This document shows, in pieces, positions 12,053-24,167 of a DNA stretch of 64,000 nucleotides; within the stretch, counting starts at the first letter, position 1; each line of letters begins with the position of its first letter. A program made the translations under genes and the position numbers. Below the pieces are notes generated by a model. The model had not been told where the DNA came from. It saw only the letters and a program-made list of their open reading frames with translations, and ran no database searches. Origin of the DNA: Labia minor (taxonomy: Eukaryota > Arthropoda > Insecta > Dermaptera > Spongiphoridae); the NCBI GenBank assembly GCA_963082975.1, contig OY720349.1:46791962-46855961 (forward strand), in the 5' to 3' direction.

Positions 12053-12715
12053 TAAATATTAATGAATTTATTATATAATTTAATAAGACAGTGGTTTTAA
12101 ATCATTCTTATTTGTATCTAGAGTTCATATTTAGGGGAAGTATAACTAAGCTAGAAAACGAATCTCACCCCCCCCCCCCCCCTCTTTCTCTTTTCCTTTT
12201 AATGCTTATGAATCAATCAATATTTAAACTGAATATACCAATAAAAGTTCGATAAGTAAAAAAATATCGAAACACCTAAACTTGAACTTTTCTAACTTCA
12301 ATATAAAATATCAAATTATTTCGAAAAAATAACTTTATTTCAGTTTCAAAGAATTTTTTTATTTTATTTCAATTGGACCTTATAGCAAAATATTACCAGG
12401 AGAACAAGAATTCTTCCATTCTCTTCGTATTCTTTTCATACCAATATAAATTTTTATATATCATTTCACGACTGGATGTATTTAAAGGGTATATTTATCT
12501 TTGTGCATGTAAAGAAAAAATGTTATGAGAGGGAGGAAACAATTTTTCAAAGTTTTTCGTATATAGAATGTCAATGAACTTCGTTGAATGACCTTAACCC
12601 AGACCAGTTGCAATTTTTATCTATTCACAAGGATATTGAAAGTATGAATTAGCAATTTAGTTAAAGAAATTACTGATTGCACGATAGCTACTTCATTTTC
12701 GGAACTAACTAACAA

Positions 12716-12749
<34 letters not shown>

Positions 12750-12997
12750 AGATTAAAAAACATCAAAAATAAAAAATAAAACATAATTAATATTTTTTAG
12801 AATGTTTTTTTTTGTCTCATTTCAGAAAATAAAATTATATAAATACCAAAAATAATTATAACTTAATTTAAAGTATTTTAGATAATTACTTTGTTATTAA
12901 TATATATAAATAAATATTTTAAGTGAATACAAAATTGGTATTATCTTATTTATATTTAATACTTTATAATAAACCAAAACTTAATTAATTTTTGTAT
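12053..12997. repeat. AT-rich sequence with long homopolymers
   Basis: It contains a run of about 15 C at 12168-12182, striking in this genome, and about 26 T at 12715-12740. The sequence between is A/T-rich with no recognised coding or element termini. Confidence 0.6.
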
Positions 12998-13414
12998 TTA
13001 TCTATCTCTGTGGCTCTTCAGAACTCAAAAGTTCTTGGCCAAAATAAACACATTTTTCCAAATGTTCTTATCCTGAGCCAAACTTATCCGTTTTCCTATT
13101 ATTTTCTCCAATCTCTCTTACGTTTCCTCCTAAATTGTGCGCCCACAGTCCTTGGTCTTTTAACTGGACGTTTCCCGATTGGTATACCCAGAAATATATT
13201 TTTTGTATGTCATTCATAGCCCATTCTTGCCACGTGCCCGGTCCATCTCGTAACCTTTTCGAGTTTATGTCTGAAGATGCATCATTATGACATTCCCCTG
13301 TAACCTCATCTTTCTTTGATCAATAAAAGTTGCGAAGAATTCTATTTTCAAATACTCTAAATCTACTCTCGTCTCCCTAAGTCATAGACCACGCCTCACA
13401 CCCATATAATGCAA
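12998..13414 (-). mobile_element. LINE 3' fragment L1
   Basis: Read on minus, it ends in the family's C-terminal coding end: frames with KIEFFATFID, KSHRDR and AKNF near the 3' end, then a CAGAGATAGATA-type tail at 13010-12998. Several stops and frameshifts are present. It is homologous to fragments at 18003, 18975, 23085, 30419, 38445, 39786, 52483 and 58138. Only the last part of the RT protein remains, as expected for 5'-truncated LINE insertion plus decay. Confidence 0.75.
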
Positions 13415-14326
13415 CTGATGGAATTTCAATTCATTATTATATTTAAATCAAGATCAATACAATAATCAAAAAATAATAACAATTATTTATTTATAGATCT
13501 CGCGAAATCTTTAATTATATATATATATATAAATAGTAATTTTATTTTTCTAATCATCTTGTTTAGTGTTTAATTTTCCTAATTCCAAAAGAGTCACTTA
13601 AGATTGTCTTAGCACTCCCCCATGCCTCGGATTCGTCTTAATGTCTCCCCATAATAAACTAAGTCCGGCTTAATTTAATTAAAAATCTCCCTGGCATAAT
13701 CCTTGCGAACCGATCGAATTACGTTGGCAGCAAATGCGCTCTTTTGGCACCTGGTAGGGCAGCGCCCCGTTACTTCGGAGGACTGCCGCCTCGTAAGCAT
13801 ATTATCTGCTTGTCGATTTCACTTCCTCCTAACAATTTGCATTTAATTGCTTCATTTAGTGCACAGAATGAATTTCCTATTGGCGGGGGAAATTCCACTG
13901 TTAGTGAAGGAGAGAGGAGGAAAGAATCTTGCTATTGATTCAACGGAATTAATTACAATTTAACTTTGATTAAATCAGAACAAACAAATGATTCTTGTCC
14001 TCAGCTAAATGCTAATTTCAGTTTGGAAAATTATCGAATATACCATTTACTATTCTCTATTCGTATAAACCAATTAACCCTTTTTTATTTTTTTGATAAA
14101 GATGGAGAGAGAGAGAAAGAGAAATTAAATAAATGATCGCCTGCAATCTTCGCAAAATGATTGATTAATATATTATCATTAGATTTTAATTTAGATTTCA
14201 TTTGAAATACTACAATTATTCAAATTATAAAATTTCGTTATTTGTTTAATGTATATTAATTTAATAATATATATTTACATATATAAAACCATTCTTAAAG
14301 ACAAATTTGCATTTTTATAAATATAC

Positions 14327-14362
<36 letters not shown>

Positions 14363-17300
14363 CAACATTATACTTAAAACAACTAATAGGTTAATATTTA
14401 TTATTTTATAAAATCAAAAAATCACTATTTCCAAAATTACAAAATCTTTGAAAAGTTTTCGTTTATGTCGTAGGTGTGTTATCAGATCTTTTTTATACAG
14501 TTCCAATGCAATTCAATCTTATCTAATGGACGGAGTAGATATATTTTTTATTCAAAGGTTTTCAGCAGATGTTATCTACAAAAATCCATTATTTGAGATA
14601 TTTCATATCTCACAAATGTAACATTTTAGAATATTCGTATTATATATAAAGAGGGAAACACTGTAAAGTTATTTTCTAAAAGGCCAACGTTAATATAATA
14701 AAAATATTATATGTAATGGACACTAAAAATTACTAGAAAAATATACTAATAAAAATAAAATTCATGATTTTTTTGTTATTTATATTGGTTAATCTTTAAA
14801 AAATAATTTTTAAAAAATAATATTTCACAAGTAAAATTTGAAGACAAGATTTCAAACCTCTCCAACTGTACAGAAATTTATAATATTATATTTAATGTAA
14901 TAATTATAAAATAAATGTTATTAATCTGTTCTTAGATTCCGAAAGTAAATAAATTAAATAAAGTAATAGTTTATTTTCTATTTAAATGAATTTGAATATT
15001 CTAAGTCTTTAACATATAAATTTTGATAAATCTTCTTGACATGTATAATAAAAATTATTTATTTAATTAAAAAAAAAAGATAATTCTCCATTCACTTAAA
15101 TCAATACATTCAAATCCTTGGTAATTTACTTTATACTAAAATCAATAATATAATATTTACCTTAGTATTATTAACGAGAGATCATCAAAGCTTAAAATAA
15201 ATAGTCTTTATAGAATGATTGAATAATCTTTGATTGTATTCTATCTAAATATTCATTTTTCCTCCTCGAGAGGAACATTTCAGTACTTTTTGTGTTCGAA
15301 ATAAATAAAAAATTAAAGCAAAAGAAATTTTCACCTGCAGGCTCATCGTCTGCCTCCTTTTGACTCATCTCTTCTGTCGAGTGTTTGAGGGAGTGTCTAA
15401 AATTCTGTCAGAACTTCAGTGCCTCTTCCGAGGTCACTTACTTTTCCTTGATAATATATTCGTGCCCTCAGCTCTAGAGCCTGCCTGCTACCACTATGAT
15501 ATATGGCTTGTCATTTAAACCCACTATATTTTTTCTTTATTACAAGCTTATTGATTATGATTGCTCTCATCTAATATTTAAGCCCCAAAGACCTACTATT
15601 ATTATTCCAGTGCTTTAAGGAAGAAGAATAATGTCAGTTACAATGTATATTATTCATTCAAGCCAATAGAAAGTTATGGGACCCAATCATCAATTATTAT
15701 TTCAAAATGTGTCATTGATTATTTATGTTTTGGCTAGAAATTCACCCCTAGTTGATTAATAATAACATAATCAATATTTAAAATTAAATCCTCTTTAAAT
15801 CTAATCTATTTTGTAAGATAATTAACAATTCAATAAGAGTTTTTTATATATTATGATGAAGTTATTTATAAAATAGTTATTTTAAAAAAATGTTTACGGA
15901 ATAATTTTTTTTTCTATTTATTGTAGTTTTTGATAGAATTAATATGGACTAAAAATATGTAATTACCTAAAGAATCAACTGACTTGAATGAGAAAAATAA
16001 TTATAAAGATGTAATTATCAACGAAAGCAATAGTAATTAACTGAATTTAATTACTTTAGTAGTAAACTTTAAAATCACGAGAATAAATCCTAAAAATCAC
16101 TTTCTTATTTTTATTTTCAAATACTTATACTAACCAGCTATTTATACAAATATACTCAGCGTAAATAAATGTAAAGAAAATTTGTTACTTACTAATAATC
16201 AAACGTATTATAGAGAATCGAAAAATCATTCTTGACTCACCTGAAATAAAAACATAAATTCAATTAATAATTTAAATATAAATTAAATATAGTTTAAAAT
16301 TTGTATTTATTAATATTACACTTAATTTAAAATAAATATATTTTATTGATCTAAACGTAAAATTAGGTTAATTTGAAAATTGAATAAATGTAATATGTAG
16401 CATCAAGAAATAAATTTAAATCAATAAGATCACTTATAACTTATTTATATAGAAAAAAAAAATTAATCTTCAAATATAAAAGTAGTTGAAATGCAATTAT
16501 ATAAATATTAATTTAGGTTTAAGGGATAAGGGAGAGCAGAGTAGATTTTTAATTCTTTAGATGCAAATTAGAAATGAAATTGAAACAGGGATATATTTTT
16601 AAAAAGAAGGGAAGAATATTAAAACTGCAAATTAAGTCTATGCAAAAGGGAATAAAGGTGAGGGTGAATAAGATATGACTACAATTGTATGTTATTATAT
16701 TATATATAATCACTACAAAATAAAAATCATTATTTTAAAATCTTAAAGGTGGCTGGAAGCTGAATAAGGTATAATTCATGATACCTGATTTTGAAATAAA
16801 TAATGATATCGACAAAAAATCACGATGTGAGAAGATTTTGTCAACAAATTTCTTCTCTCCTAGAAACATGTGTATGGTTTGGATTGCATAACGTCTGCTA
16901 TTTACAAAATCCGTTAAATATAGTATTTAAATATGTTAAACGAATTTTCACTAAAGAATACAAAAAAAAAATATGTTTAAGAGTGAAAATAGAGATTATA
17001 AAGAAATAAGTATGTGGTATGATTATAAAGGCAGTAATGAATCTCTAAGTAGGAGTCTTGTGTGGTATATGAATTTGATTAAAAAAATAATTTATAAAAA
17101 TAAAAATTGATTTTCTTTTCTAATTATGTATTAATATATTAATAATTTCAATAAATTATTTTTTTAAAAGAAATGTAAATATGATTGAAACAAAATAAAA
17201 TACAATAAATTATAGAATGATAAAAATTATTATGATTAATAGCTATAATGAGAAATGAGTTAAGGGTAATCTTGTATGATGGAATGGAAGACCTCTAAGG

Positions 17301-18002
17301 AATAATGAAATCCCATTTAAATCTTTATACGTCCTCGTGCGACAATTACAAAGCCATTTCAAGGTCTAGAATAATAAGAAAAGACAGGGAGTGGGAGTAG
17401 TGATAAGGGGTGAAATGGTCGAAGAAAAGGGTTGGACTAGAGCCAAAGGGAGTAGCACAAATCACAAACAGAAACCCTTTCAAATGAATTATTAAAAAAA
17501 AAATTATAACTTGTAATGCAATAATAATAATTTTAATTTACAAATTGAATCTGTTAGGATTTTTATATTTTCTTGAAATGTCTATCGATTGTTCATTTTA
17601 TATTTATTATCCTTTCCTTCTGAACTTTACAGTACAATAATTAACAATTATAAAAAACAGAGGATATTTTTTACTTGATTAATATTTTTAACAAAACAAA
17701 ATTTCAAAGTTTTTATCTATAATTAATATTATAAATGAGTAAAAAAATATGATTGTCAAATGTTATGTTTGTCTGTTGTTTTGTGTTGTTTTATATAATC
17801 TTGTCAAAAAAAAACTGTTATAAAAAAAATACATTATTTAATTTTCCAATACCTCTAATTTTCCCACAAATAAACAAAAAATATAAGATTAAAAAAAAAA
17901 GTTTAAATAACAAATAGTAATATAAAAAAATTATTTCGTAATTCGTTGAAGAAAAATAAATATAATTAATTTTGTAATAATAAATTATTAATTTAATATT
18001 TA
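13415..18002. other. AT-rich sequence with two GC-richer patches, no gene recognised
   Basis: Two patches stand out. About 13590-13950 has a 64-codon frame starting MAPGRAAPRYFGGLPPRKH without known homology in my recollection. About 15320-15500 has no long frame. A third, weaker one is at 17280-17470. The remainder is A/T-rich with an (AT)n tract at about 14330-14360. No repeat termini from the families listed here were found. Confidence 0.45.
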
Positions 18003-18795
18003 TATATCTATCTATCTATCTCTGTGACTCTACGGAACTCGAAAGTTCTTGGCCGCAGCAACCACACCCCTCCAAGTATTCCTATTCTGAGCCACAACCC
18101 TCCAGTCCCTATCCTCTCCCATTTCTCTCACGTCCTTTCCCACATTATACACCCACCGTGTCCTTGGTCTCCCAAGTGGACGTTTCCCATTCGGTCTCCC
18201 TACCAATATATTTTTCGCCATTATATCTTCTCCCATTAAGATCAAAATTTGAATAAGGTTTTCCCGGTCTATTGAGTCATAAAGCTTTTGTAAAGTATAC
18301 ACAAAGTTGGTGAACAGAAATATTGAATTCTCGTTTCTTTTCAAATATCTGCCTTAATGAAAATATCTGATCTAAAGTTGATCGATTTGGCCTAAACACG
18401 CATTGTTATTCTCCTAGTATCTCCTCCGCATATGGTCGTAATTTTAATAAAACAATATTCGAGAGAATCTTATACGATGTCGTCAAAAGAGATATTGGCT
18501 TGTAATTCTTGCAGTTGGTTCTATTACCCTTCTTAAAGAGTGGGATAATAACTGCCTCTTGTCATTCTAATGGCATCTTTTCCTTTAGCCAGATCTAAAG
18601 AACTAATTTGTGTATACACTCTACTAAAGGTTTTCCTCCATATTTGAATAATTCTGCCGAGATCCCATCTATTCCTGTCGCTTTATTATTTTTAGATTTT
18701 TCTATTATCATTTCTATCTCATGTAACATTGATTCTTCGAGATTAATTTCCGCTGAGTCTACAGTTAAGGTTTCTGATTTAATATTTATACTAAT
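18003..18795 (-). pseudogene. LINE fragment L2 with RT and C-terminal pieces, internally deleted
   Basis: Read on minus from 18795 down, the RT N-terminal fingers are visible: KATGIDGISAELFKYGG, then KNYKPISLL, then LRPYAEEILGE, then QKLYDSIDRENL around motif A. The motif-A Asp is not preserved at its usual place. At about 18240 the frame jumps straight to the C-terminal tail (MAKNILVGRPNGKRPLGRP, ending NTWRGVVAAAKNFRVP and stop). The central palm with the YADD box is therefore deleted. It ends in a (TCTA)n tract at 18003-18018, seen from plus. Confidence 0.85.
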
Positions 18796-18974
18796 ATAAA
18801 AGTGAATAGGAATAAAAGTTGTATCTGATCTCTAATGTTCGAACAAAACTGGAATCAGTATAATGCATATGTTTAAGCGTCCTACACTATATCATGCATA
18901 GATCATATCATTCATATAAATATATATAAATATATATCATTTAAAGATTGAATATTGTACTATAGAATTAAATG
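18796..18974. other. Short AT-rich spacer between two LINE fragments
   Basis: A/T-rich DNA separating L2 (minus) from L3 (plus); no feature seen. Confidence 0.6.
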
Positions 18975-19370
18975 TAATTTAGAGTATTTGAAAATAGGAT
19001 CCTTCCCAGTATTTATGGTCGAAGGAAAGATGATGAGTCTGCATAACGAGGAATTGTATGACCTCTATGTATCTCCAAACATAGCAGGTATTATAAAATC
19101 GAGAAGATTGCAATGGGTAGGCCATGTGGCAAGAATGGAAGAAGAAAGACATGCGAAAAGTCTATTTGTGGGAAACCGATTGGGAAACGCCCCGTACTAT
19201 ATCATAGTGGGCAGACAATGTAGGAAGGGGAGTAAAAGAGATGGAAGAGAATAGCAGTTGGATGGGTGAGGCTCAGGGTAGGAACATTTGGAGAAAAGGG
19301 TTTATTGCGGCCAAGGACTTTCGAGTTCCGTAGAGCCACAGAGATGAATAAATAAATAAATAAATAAATG
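18975..19370 (+). pseudogene. LINE 3' fragment L3 with (AATA)n tail
   Basis: The plus-strand frame 18955-19254 contains LHNEELYDLYVSPNIAGIIK and SRRLQWVGHVARMEEE, the conserved C-terminal region of this LINE. Frameshifts follow, and the family end TTCGAGTTCCGTAGAGCC is present at 19319. It closes with GACACAGAGATG-like sequence and (AATA)n. Inverted relative to L2, 180 bp away. Confidence 0.85.
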
Positions 19371-20140
19371 TAATAAGTTTTAAATTTAATAAAAGGAGAG
19401 GGTATTACGATGCAATATTTAAAATTATTTTGATAATATAATTTTTTTAATATAAATATTTAGAAAAAAAGAAGAAAAATAAAAAAAAATGTTGGTTGAC
19501 AAATGAGAATATTTCTTGAACGAAATCAAAAAACAAATGGCCCATAGATTCTAGACATGCACTTTAATTATCTTCCAGCGAGAAATGAAAGCATTTTAGT
19601 TGAGCTGGAATAGTTTTTAATTTCAATGCATATATAATGAAGTCAATGCTTTGGACAGCTTCATTTCTCCTTCAGTGTTAATACGACTCATCTTCTTTCT
19701 CCCTTCTCTACTTTGTCTTTTTATTTCATTTTCTTTTTTTCTTTTCTCTAGAGATGGTGCTCTCACTTTGTAGAGGAATTTCGGAATTTATCGAATGATA
19801 AATGATAAAGTGACAGTCGACACCAAACCTATTCACTGCAATGGGATTAGAATTTCACAATTCAAAGAGCAGCCTGGATGGTTAACGTTGACGAAATTTC
19901 TTAGTTATTTAAATCATTCTGAAGGTTCTTCGACGAATATTAATATTATATATTTTATATATAAATTTGAAAAAATATGGATAATGTATCCAATCGAGAA
20001 AATTAATTATTTATAATAAATTTAGTTTTTAAATAAATATGATGAAAACCATTAATTAATTGATGAAAGATTTCAAAAATAATCTCTATAGTTTTTTATA
20101 TATGTTTATTTATGCAGAAAAAATTAATTGACATAATTAT
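19371..20140. other. AT-rich sequence with modest GC patch
   Basis: No gene recognised. A 73-codon frame at 19795-20016 has no motif. The patch at 19650-19860 has slightly more G+C. Confidence 0.5.
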
Positions 20141-20220
20141 TAATTTAATAAAATAAAATTTAATTTAATAAAATAAAATTTAATTTAATAAAATAAAATT
20201 TAATTTAATAAAATAAAATT
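20141..20220. repeat. 20-bp tandem repeat, 4 perfect copies
   Basis: The unit TAATTTAATAAAATAAAATT occurs four times in a row without mismatch, suggesting recent slippage or unequal exchange. Confidence 0.9.
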
Positions 20221-20294
20221 ATTTAATAAAATATTAAAATAATAAAAATTAATAAATTTGTAAAAAAAATATATAATACTTAAAAAAAAAATGT

Positions 20295-20366
20295 ATCTTT
20301 GCGAGTTTCGAACTGAGAGTGCAAAGTCATAAGATAACGCCTTAGACGGTTCACCCACGAACCACT
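20295..20366 (-). pseudogene. tRNA-like (class II Ser/Leu-like) relic
   Basis: The reverse complement reads TCGTGGGTGAACCGTCTAAGGCG, resembling the D-arm/A-box of Ser/Leu tRNAs, and further on AGTTCGAAACTCG, resembling a B box. Pairing of the T stem is poor and no clean anticodon arm can be drawn, so it is not a functional tRNA. A run of T follows on minus (20290-20282), like a Pol III terminator. It may be a tRNA pseudogene or SINE head. A covariance-model search would decide. Confidence 0.35.
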
Positions 20367-20394
20367 TTTGTTTGCAGGTCTCCTATTACGATAT

Positions 20395-20632
20395 ATATAC
20401 ATGTCAAATTATCGCCAGCAGTGCCTCTATGATCTAGCATTGTAACTAAACTATTTTTATTTAAATACCTCCCCCTGGACACACCTTACCAATTAGCGGT
20501 TTAATAAAAGAAGTCTGACATGCCCTGAGACCTACTGAATATGCATAAAAAATTTCATAAAATCGGTCCAGCCGTTTCGGAGGAGTATCATTTCAAAGTT
20601 TTGTGACAAGAGAATTTTATATATAAGATTTA
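20395..20632 (+). mobile_element. Family D partial copy D3 (3' part)
   Basis: Shares GTCAAATTATCGCC, GGACACACCTTACCAATTAG, CTGACATGCCCTGAGACC, CGGTCCAGCCGTTTCGGAGG and the end AATTTTATATATAAGA with D1 and D2. The GC-rich 5' head is missing; the tRNA-like relic lies immediately upstream instead. Confidence 0.75.
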
Positions 20633-21812
20633 GAAATAAAACATACACAAGATCATAGGTATTAAGGGTCTTAATTGACTTTCTTTGATTATAAATATTA
20701 AAATGTATTCAATAAATAAATAAATCAAATTTGAAAAGTTTTTGTTTCATTATTTACTAATTTTTATAAAATTAATAAATAGTTAGATATATTATTTTAA
20801 TAATAAGAATTTATCAATAAAATATGCAGGCTCAAAGAATTAGCAAAATAACGACAACAAAACAATATCAAAATATTTATTATTATAAAGGTAAATGTTT
20901 CATATTTTGTAAAATGATATTAAATTTTTATCAAAGAAATTAATGAAAAATCATTGCTTTGTATTATTTTCGTTCCTTTTTTTTCATTTGAAGTACAATT
21001 TAACTTGATCTAAGGAGTAAAATGAATTATTAGAAAAATAAAAATATAAAAATCGAGAAAGGATTCCATTCTCAACAGTCAAAGAGATAAACAAATTATC
21101 GGATGAATAAGTTAGATTTTAATTTCTCTTGAATGTTAAAGACTGAGTTGATCATTTTATGTTTAAAAAGGATCTTCAAAGATTTTAATTGAAATACTCG
21201 TAATTTCTTTGTACAATTTCAGGTTGGAATTTATTCAGCTCGTTTCCTTTGTTGATGATTACCATTAATCAACTTTTATCTAACTATGCATTCAAGTTGT
21301 TTCTGTATATGGAAAAAAACAATTTAATTGAAAAGATTATTTTGAAGTTATTTTGAAATTAAATTTAGAAAGTAGTGGTGTTCCAAGAATTTTCTGAATG
21401 CTATCCTCTGATTGATATTTTATAAAAATAATTTATTTTTTGGGGTGAATTAAAATACCATTGAATCATGAATTGTTTTTATTGGCTTCTAAAATTAAAG
21501 CTCTTTATCTCTATATAAGACTCACTATATATTACCATATATGATATATATATATATATACCTATATATATATAACTTCATCAGTTCCCTTTATATTCCA
21601 AGAATATTATTCTTCATGTAAATTTATTTTAAAATGTTATTTATCAGTCGTAGCCAATTGAAGTGGATAATTAATTCAAATAGGTGGCGGTTCATGAGTA
21701 AATATAAAAACAGATGACATTTCATTTTGTTCTTAGAAATACGTAAATATTAAATATATTTTTAAATAAAAATACTATTTATATATACATATATAAATAT
21801 ATATTATTATGA
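20633..21812. other. AT-rich sequence, nothing recognised
   Basis: A/T-rich DNA with an (AT)n run near 21547-21572. No supported feature. Confidence 0.55.
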
Positions 21813-22234
21813 GAAATTATACCCGTGTTATTTTCAAGTTTAATTGTAAGATTTGTGTATCAACGCTTCGGTGCCCATTTCGGCGCCATTTTCAATATAG
21901 TTTATTGTTCTCAAAAAGGGGAAAGAAATACCAAAAATGTATCAAATTTCTTAATGAATATACAAATAAACAAATACTTAATTAGAGTTTATTTAGGAGA
22001 AAATTTTTGGAATTTTTTGGTTCTCAGTCTGTGTGACTAAGAGTCGATGTTGGGTTTTTAGGTTGAATAAGTGGGTGATCTTGGATTTATTGCGTTTCGA
22101 AGCACCAAAAAAGACCCAGAATCACAAAAATGTCTCCTAAATAAACTCTTTTGAAAATTGCTCCAAAATGGGCTTCGAAACGTCCAAACTCAAATTCCAT
22201 AATTAAACGAGGAAAATATTCCAGAATTAATTTC
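21813..22234. mobile_element. Element G: foldback-type element with about 90-bp imperfect TIRs
   Basis: The left arm (from GAAATTATACCCG at 21813 to about 21910) aligns with the reverse complement of the right arm (about 22140-22234, ending AATTAATTTC). Shared blocks include GTTTAATT, ATTTG, ACG.TTCG..GCCCATTT and ATTTTCAA. A second inverted pair, GTTTATTTAGGAGA near 21988 and TCTCCTAAATAAAC near 22134, lies inside. No coding domain recognised. A related single arm is at 29408-29520. Confidence 0.65.
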
Positions 22235-22274
22235 ACATATTATTAAAAACTTTTACGCGGAAATTTATACAAAC

Positions 22275-23012
22275 ACTAGCTGCTCCGAGCGCCTTCGGCG
22301 CTCTCCACACCTAGACGGGGGCTCCGCCCCCTGTACCCCCCCGAGTGGTACATAGTATTTGGTTAAGAGTAGTAAAAGGTTTTCATCCATTTTGTTTCAA
22401 TCAGTATATTACATAAAACATTCATTTCTTTTTTGTGTTCTTATTTAAAATATATTAGATCATATATATTTCAAATGAATAATAAATAAATTAAAATGAG
22501 AACTTTTAGAATAAATTATTTAATTGAATTGATAACGGAATTTTGTAAATTAAACCACATATTGATATTTGTTATTGTAAATTTATTCAAAAAATACAAA
22601 AATATACACAACGTTTCGATTGCAGAAGTAGCAAATATCAATATGTGCTTTAATTTACAAAATTCCGTTATAAATAAAAACAACCACCAAAGCTTTAATA
22701 ATTTAATATAATTGAATTGATATTTGAATATTAGAATTTAAAATAAAAAGTGAAATATTACAATAATTTTTAAATTCTGAGCAAATGTCAAATTATCGCC
22801 ACCAGCGCCTCAATGATCTAGTATGGTAACTAAACTATTTTTAATTAATTAGCACCTCCTGGACACACCTTAGCAATTAGCGGTTTTATAAAAGAAGTCT
22901 GACATGCCCTGAGACCTACTGAATATGCATAAAAAATTTCATAAGAATCGGTCCAGCCGTTTCGGAGGAGTATCATTTCAAAGTTTTGTGACACGAGAAT
23001 TTTATATATAAG
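22275..23012 (+). mobile_element. Family D copy D1 (full length)
   Basis: The 5' head is ACTAGCTGCTCCGAGC with two GC-rich palindromes (GAGCGCCTTCGGCGCTC and GGGGGCTCCGCCCCC). The 3' part has CGGTCCAGCCGTTTCGG, GTGACACGAG and the end AATTTTATATATAAG. It is followed without spacer by the head of D2, so the two copies are in direct tandem. A 71-codon frame at 22496-22711 has no recognised motif. Confidence 0.75.
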
Positions 23013-24167
23013 ACTAGCTGCTCCGAGCGCCTTCGGCGCTCTCCACACCTAGACGGGGGCTCCGCCCCCTGTACCCCCCCGAGTGTCCCTATTCTGAGCT
23101 ATAACCATCTAACTCCTACCCTGTCCCATTTCTCTCACGTTCCTTCCTACATTGTCCACCCTGTTCCCAATTGGTCTTCCACACAGACGTTTTCCAATCG
23201 AACTCCCCACCAATATATTTTTCCTCTCCCGTTCTAGCCATGTGCCCTGCCGATCCCAGCCTTCTCGCTTTTATAACCCTAACTATATCTAGAGATGCAT
23301 AGAGGTCATGCAATTCCTTGTTATGCAGTCTCCACCATTCCCCGGTGTCCTCATCTCTCTTTGGTCCATAAATGCTGGGAAGAATCCTATTCTCAAATAC
23401 TCTGAATCTATTCTCATCTCCCAGGGTTATAGACCAGGCCTCCCACCCATATAATACAATTAATAATTTAATAATTTTAATTTCGAGATTGCAACCTCGA
23501 TTTAAATTCTTTGCAAATATTATTCGCTCTGATACTAATTATTTTGTCTTATCACTATTAATTTCAAACACCATCAATTTTCCTGCCTCGATTAATTTTT
23601 TATGCTACTTTAAATGTTATTAATTTATTTAAAAAAAAAATCAAAGTAAACAAAATAAAAATAAAATATAAAATTAGCATAACACTAAACTACTATAAAA
23701 ATAATATTAAAAAATATATTATATATTAAAATCTTACGTGAAAATCCAATTATGAGATCAAATTTTCTTAATTAAAATGATTTACTCACATAATCTTAAA
23801 AATTAATAGTATTAAATTATAGCCGTAATGTGAATGTTTTCAATGTTTAAAAGACCAATAAGATCAATTAGAATATTGTAAATATCAATAGATATATAAA
23901 AAGATTTTTATCTGCACATTGCTCAGAATTTAAATTACCGCCAAATTTTCGCCACCAGCGCCTCTATGATCTAGTATGGTAACTAAACTATTTTTAATTA
24001 ATTAGCATCTCCTGGACACACCTTACCAATTAGCGGTTTTATAAAGGAAGTCTGACATGCCCTGAGACCTACTGAATATACATAAAAAATTTCATAAGAA
24101 TCGGTCCAGCCGTTTCGGAGGAGTATTCTTTCAAAGTTTTGTGACACGAGAATTTTATATATAAGAT
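23013..24167 (+). mobile_element. Family D copy D2, interrupted by LINE fragment
   Basis: The head ACTAGCTGCTCCGAGC begins directly after D1 and is intact to GAGTG at about 23084. Family D sequence resumes at CGCCACCAGCGCCTC near 23950 and ends AATTTTATATATAAGATA. Between lie LINE fragment L4 and A/T-rich DNA. Confidence 0.7.
23085..23600 (-). pseudogene. LINE fragment L4 inside D2
   Basis: Read on minus from 23600: FEINSDKTK, then IVLYGWEAWSITLGDENRF, then RVFENRILPSIYGPKRDE, then RLHNKELHDLYASLDIVRVI and RRLGSAGHMARTGEE. This is the RT thumb/C-terminal region with frameshifts. The very 3' end of the LINE (NTWRG...FRVP) is missing, so this is a broken copy or an insertion later trimmed. Confidence 0.85.
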
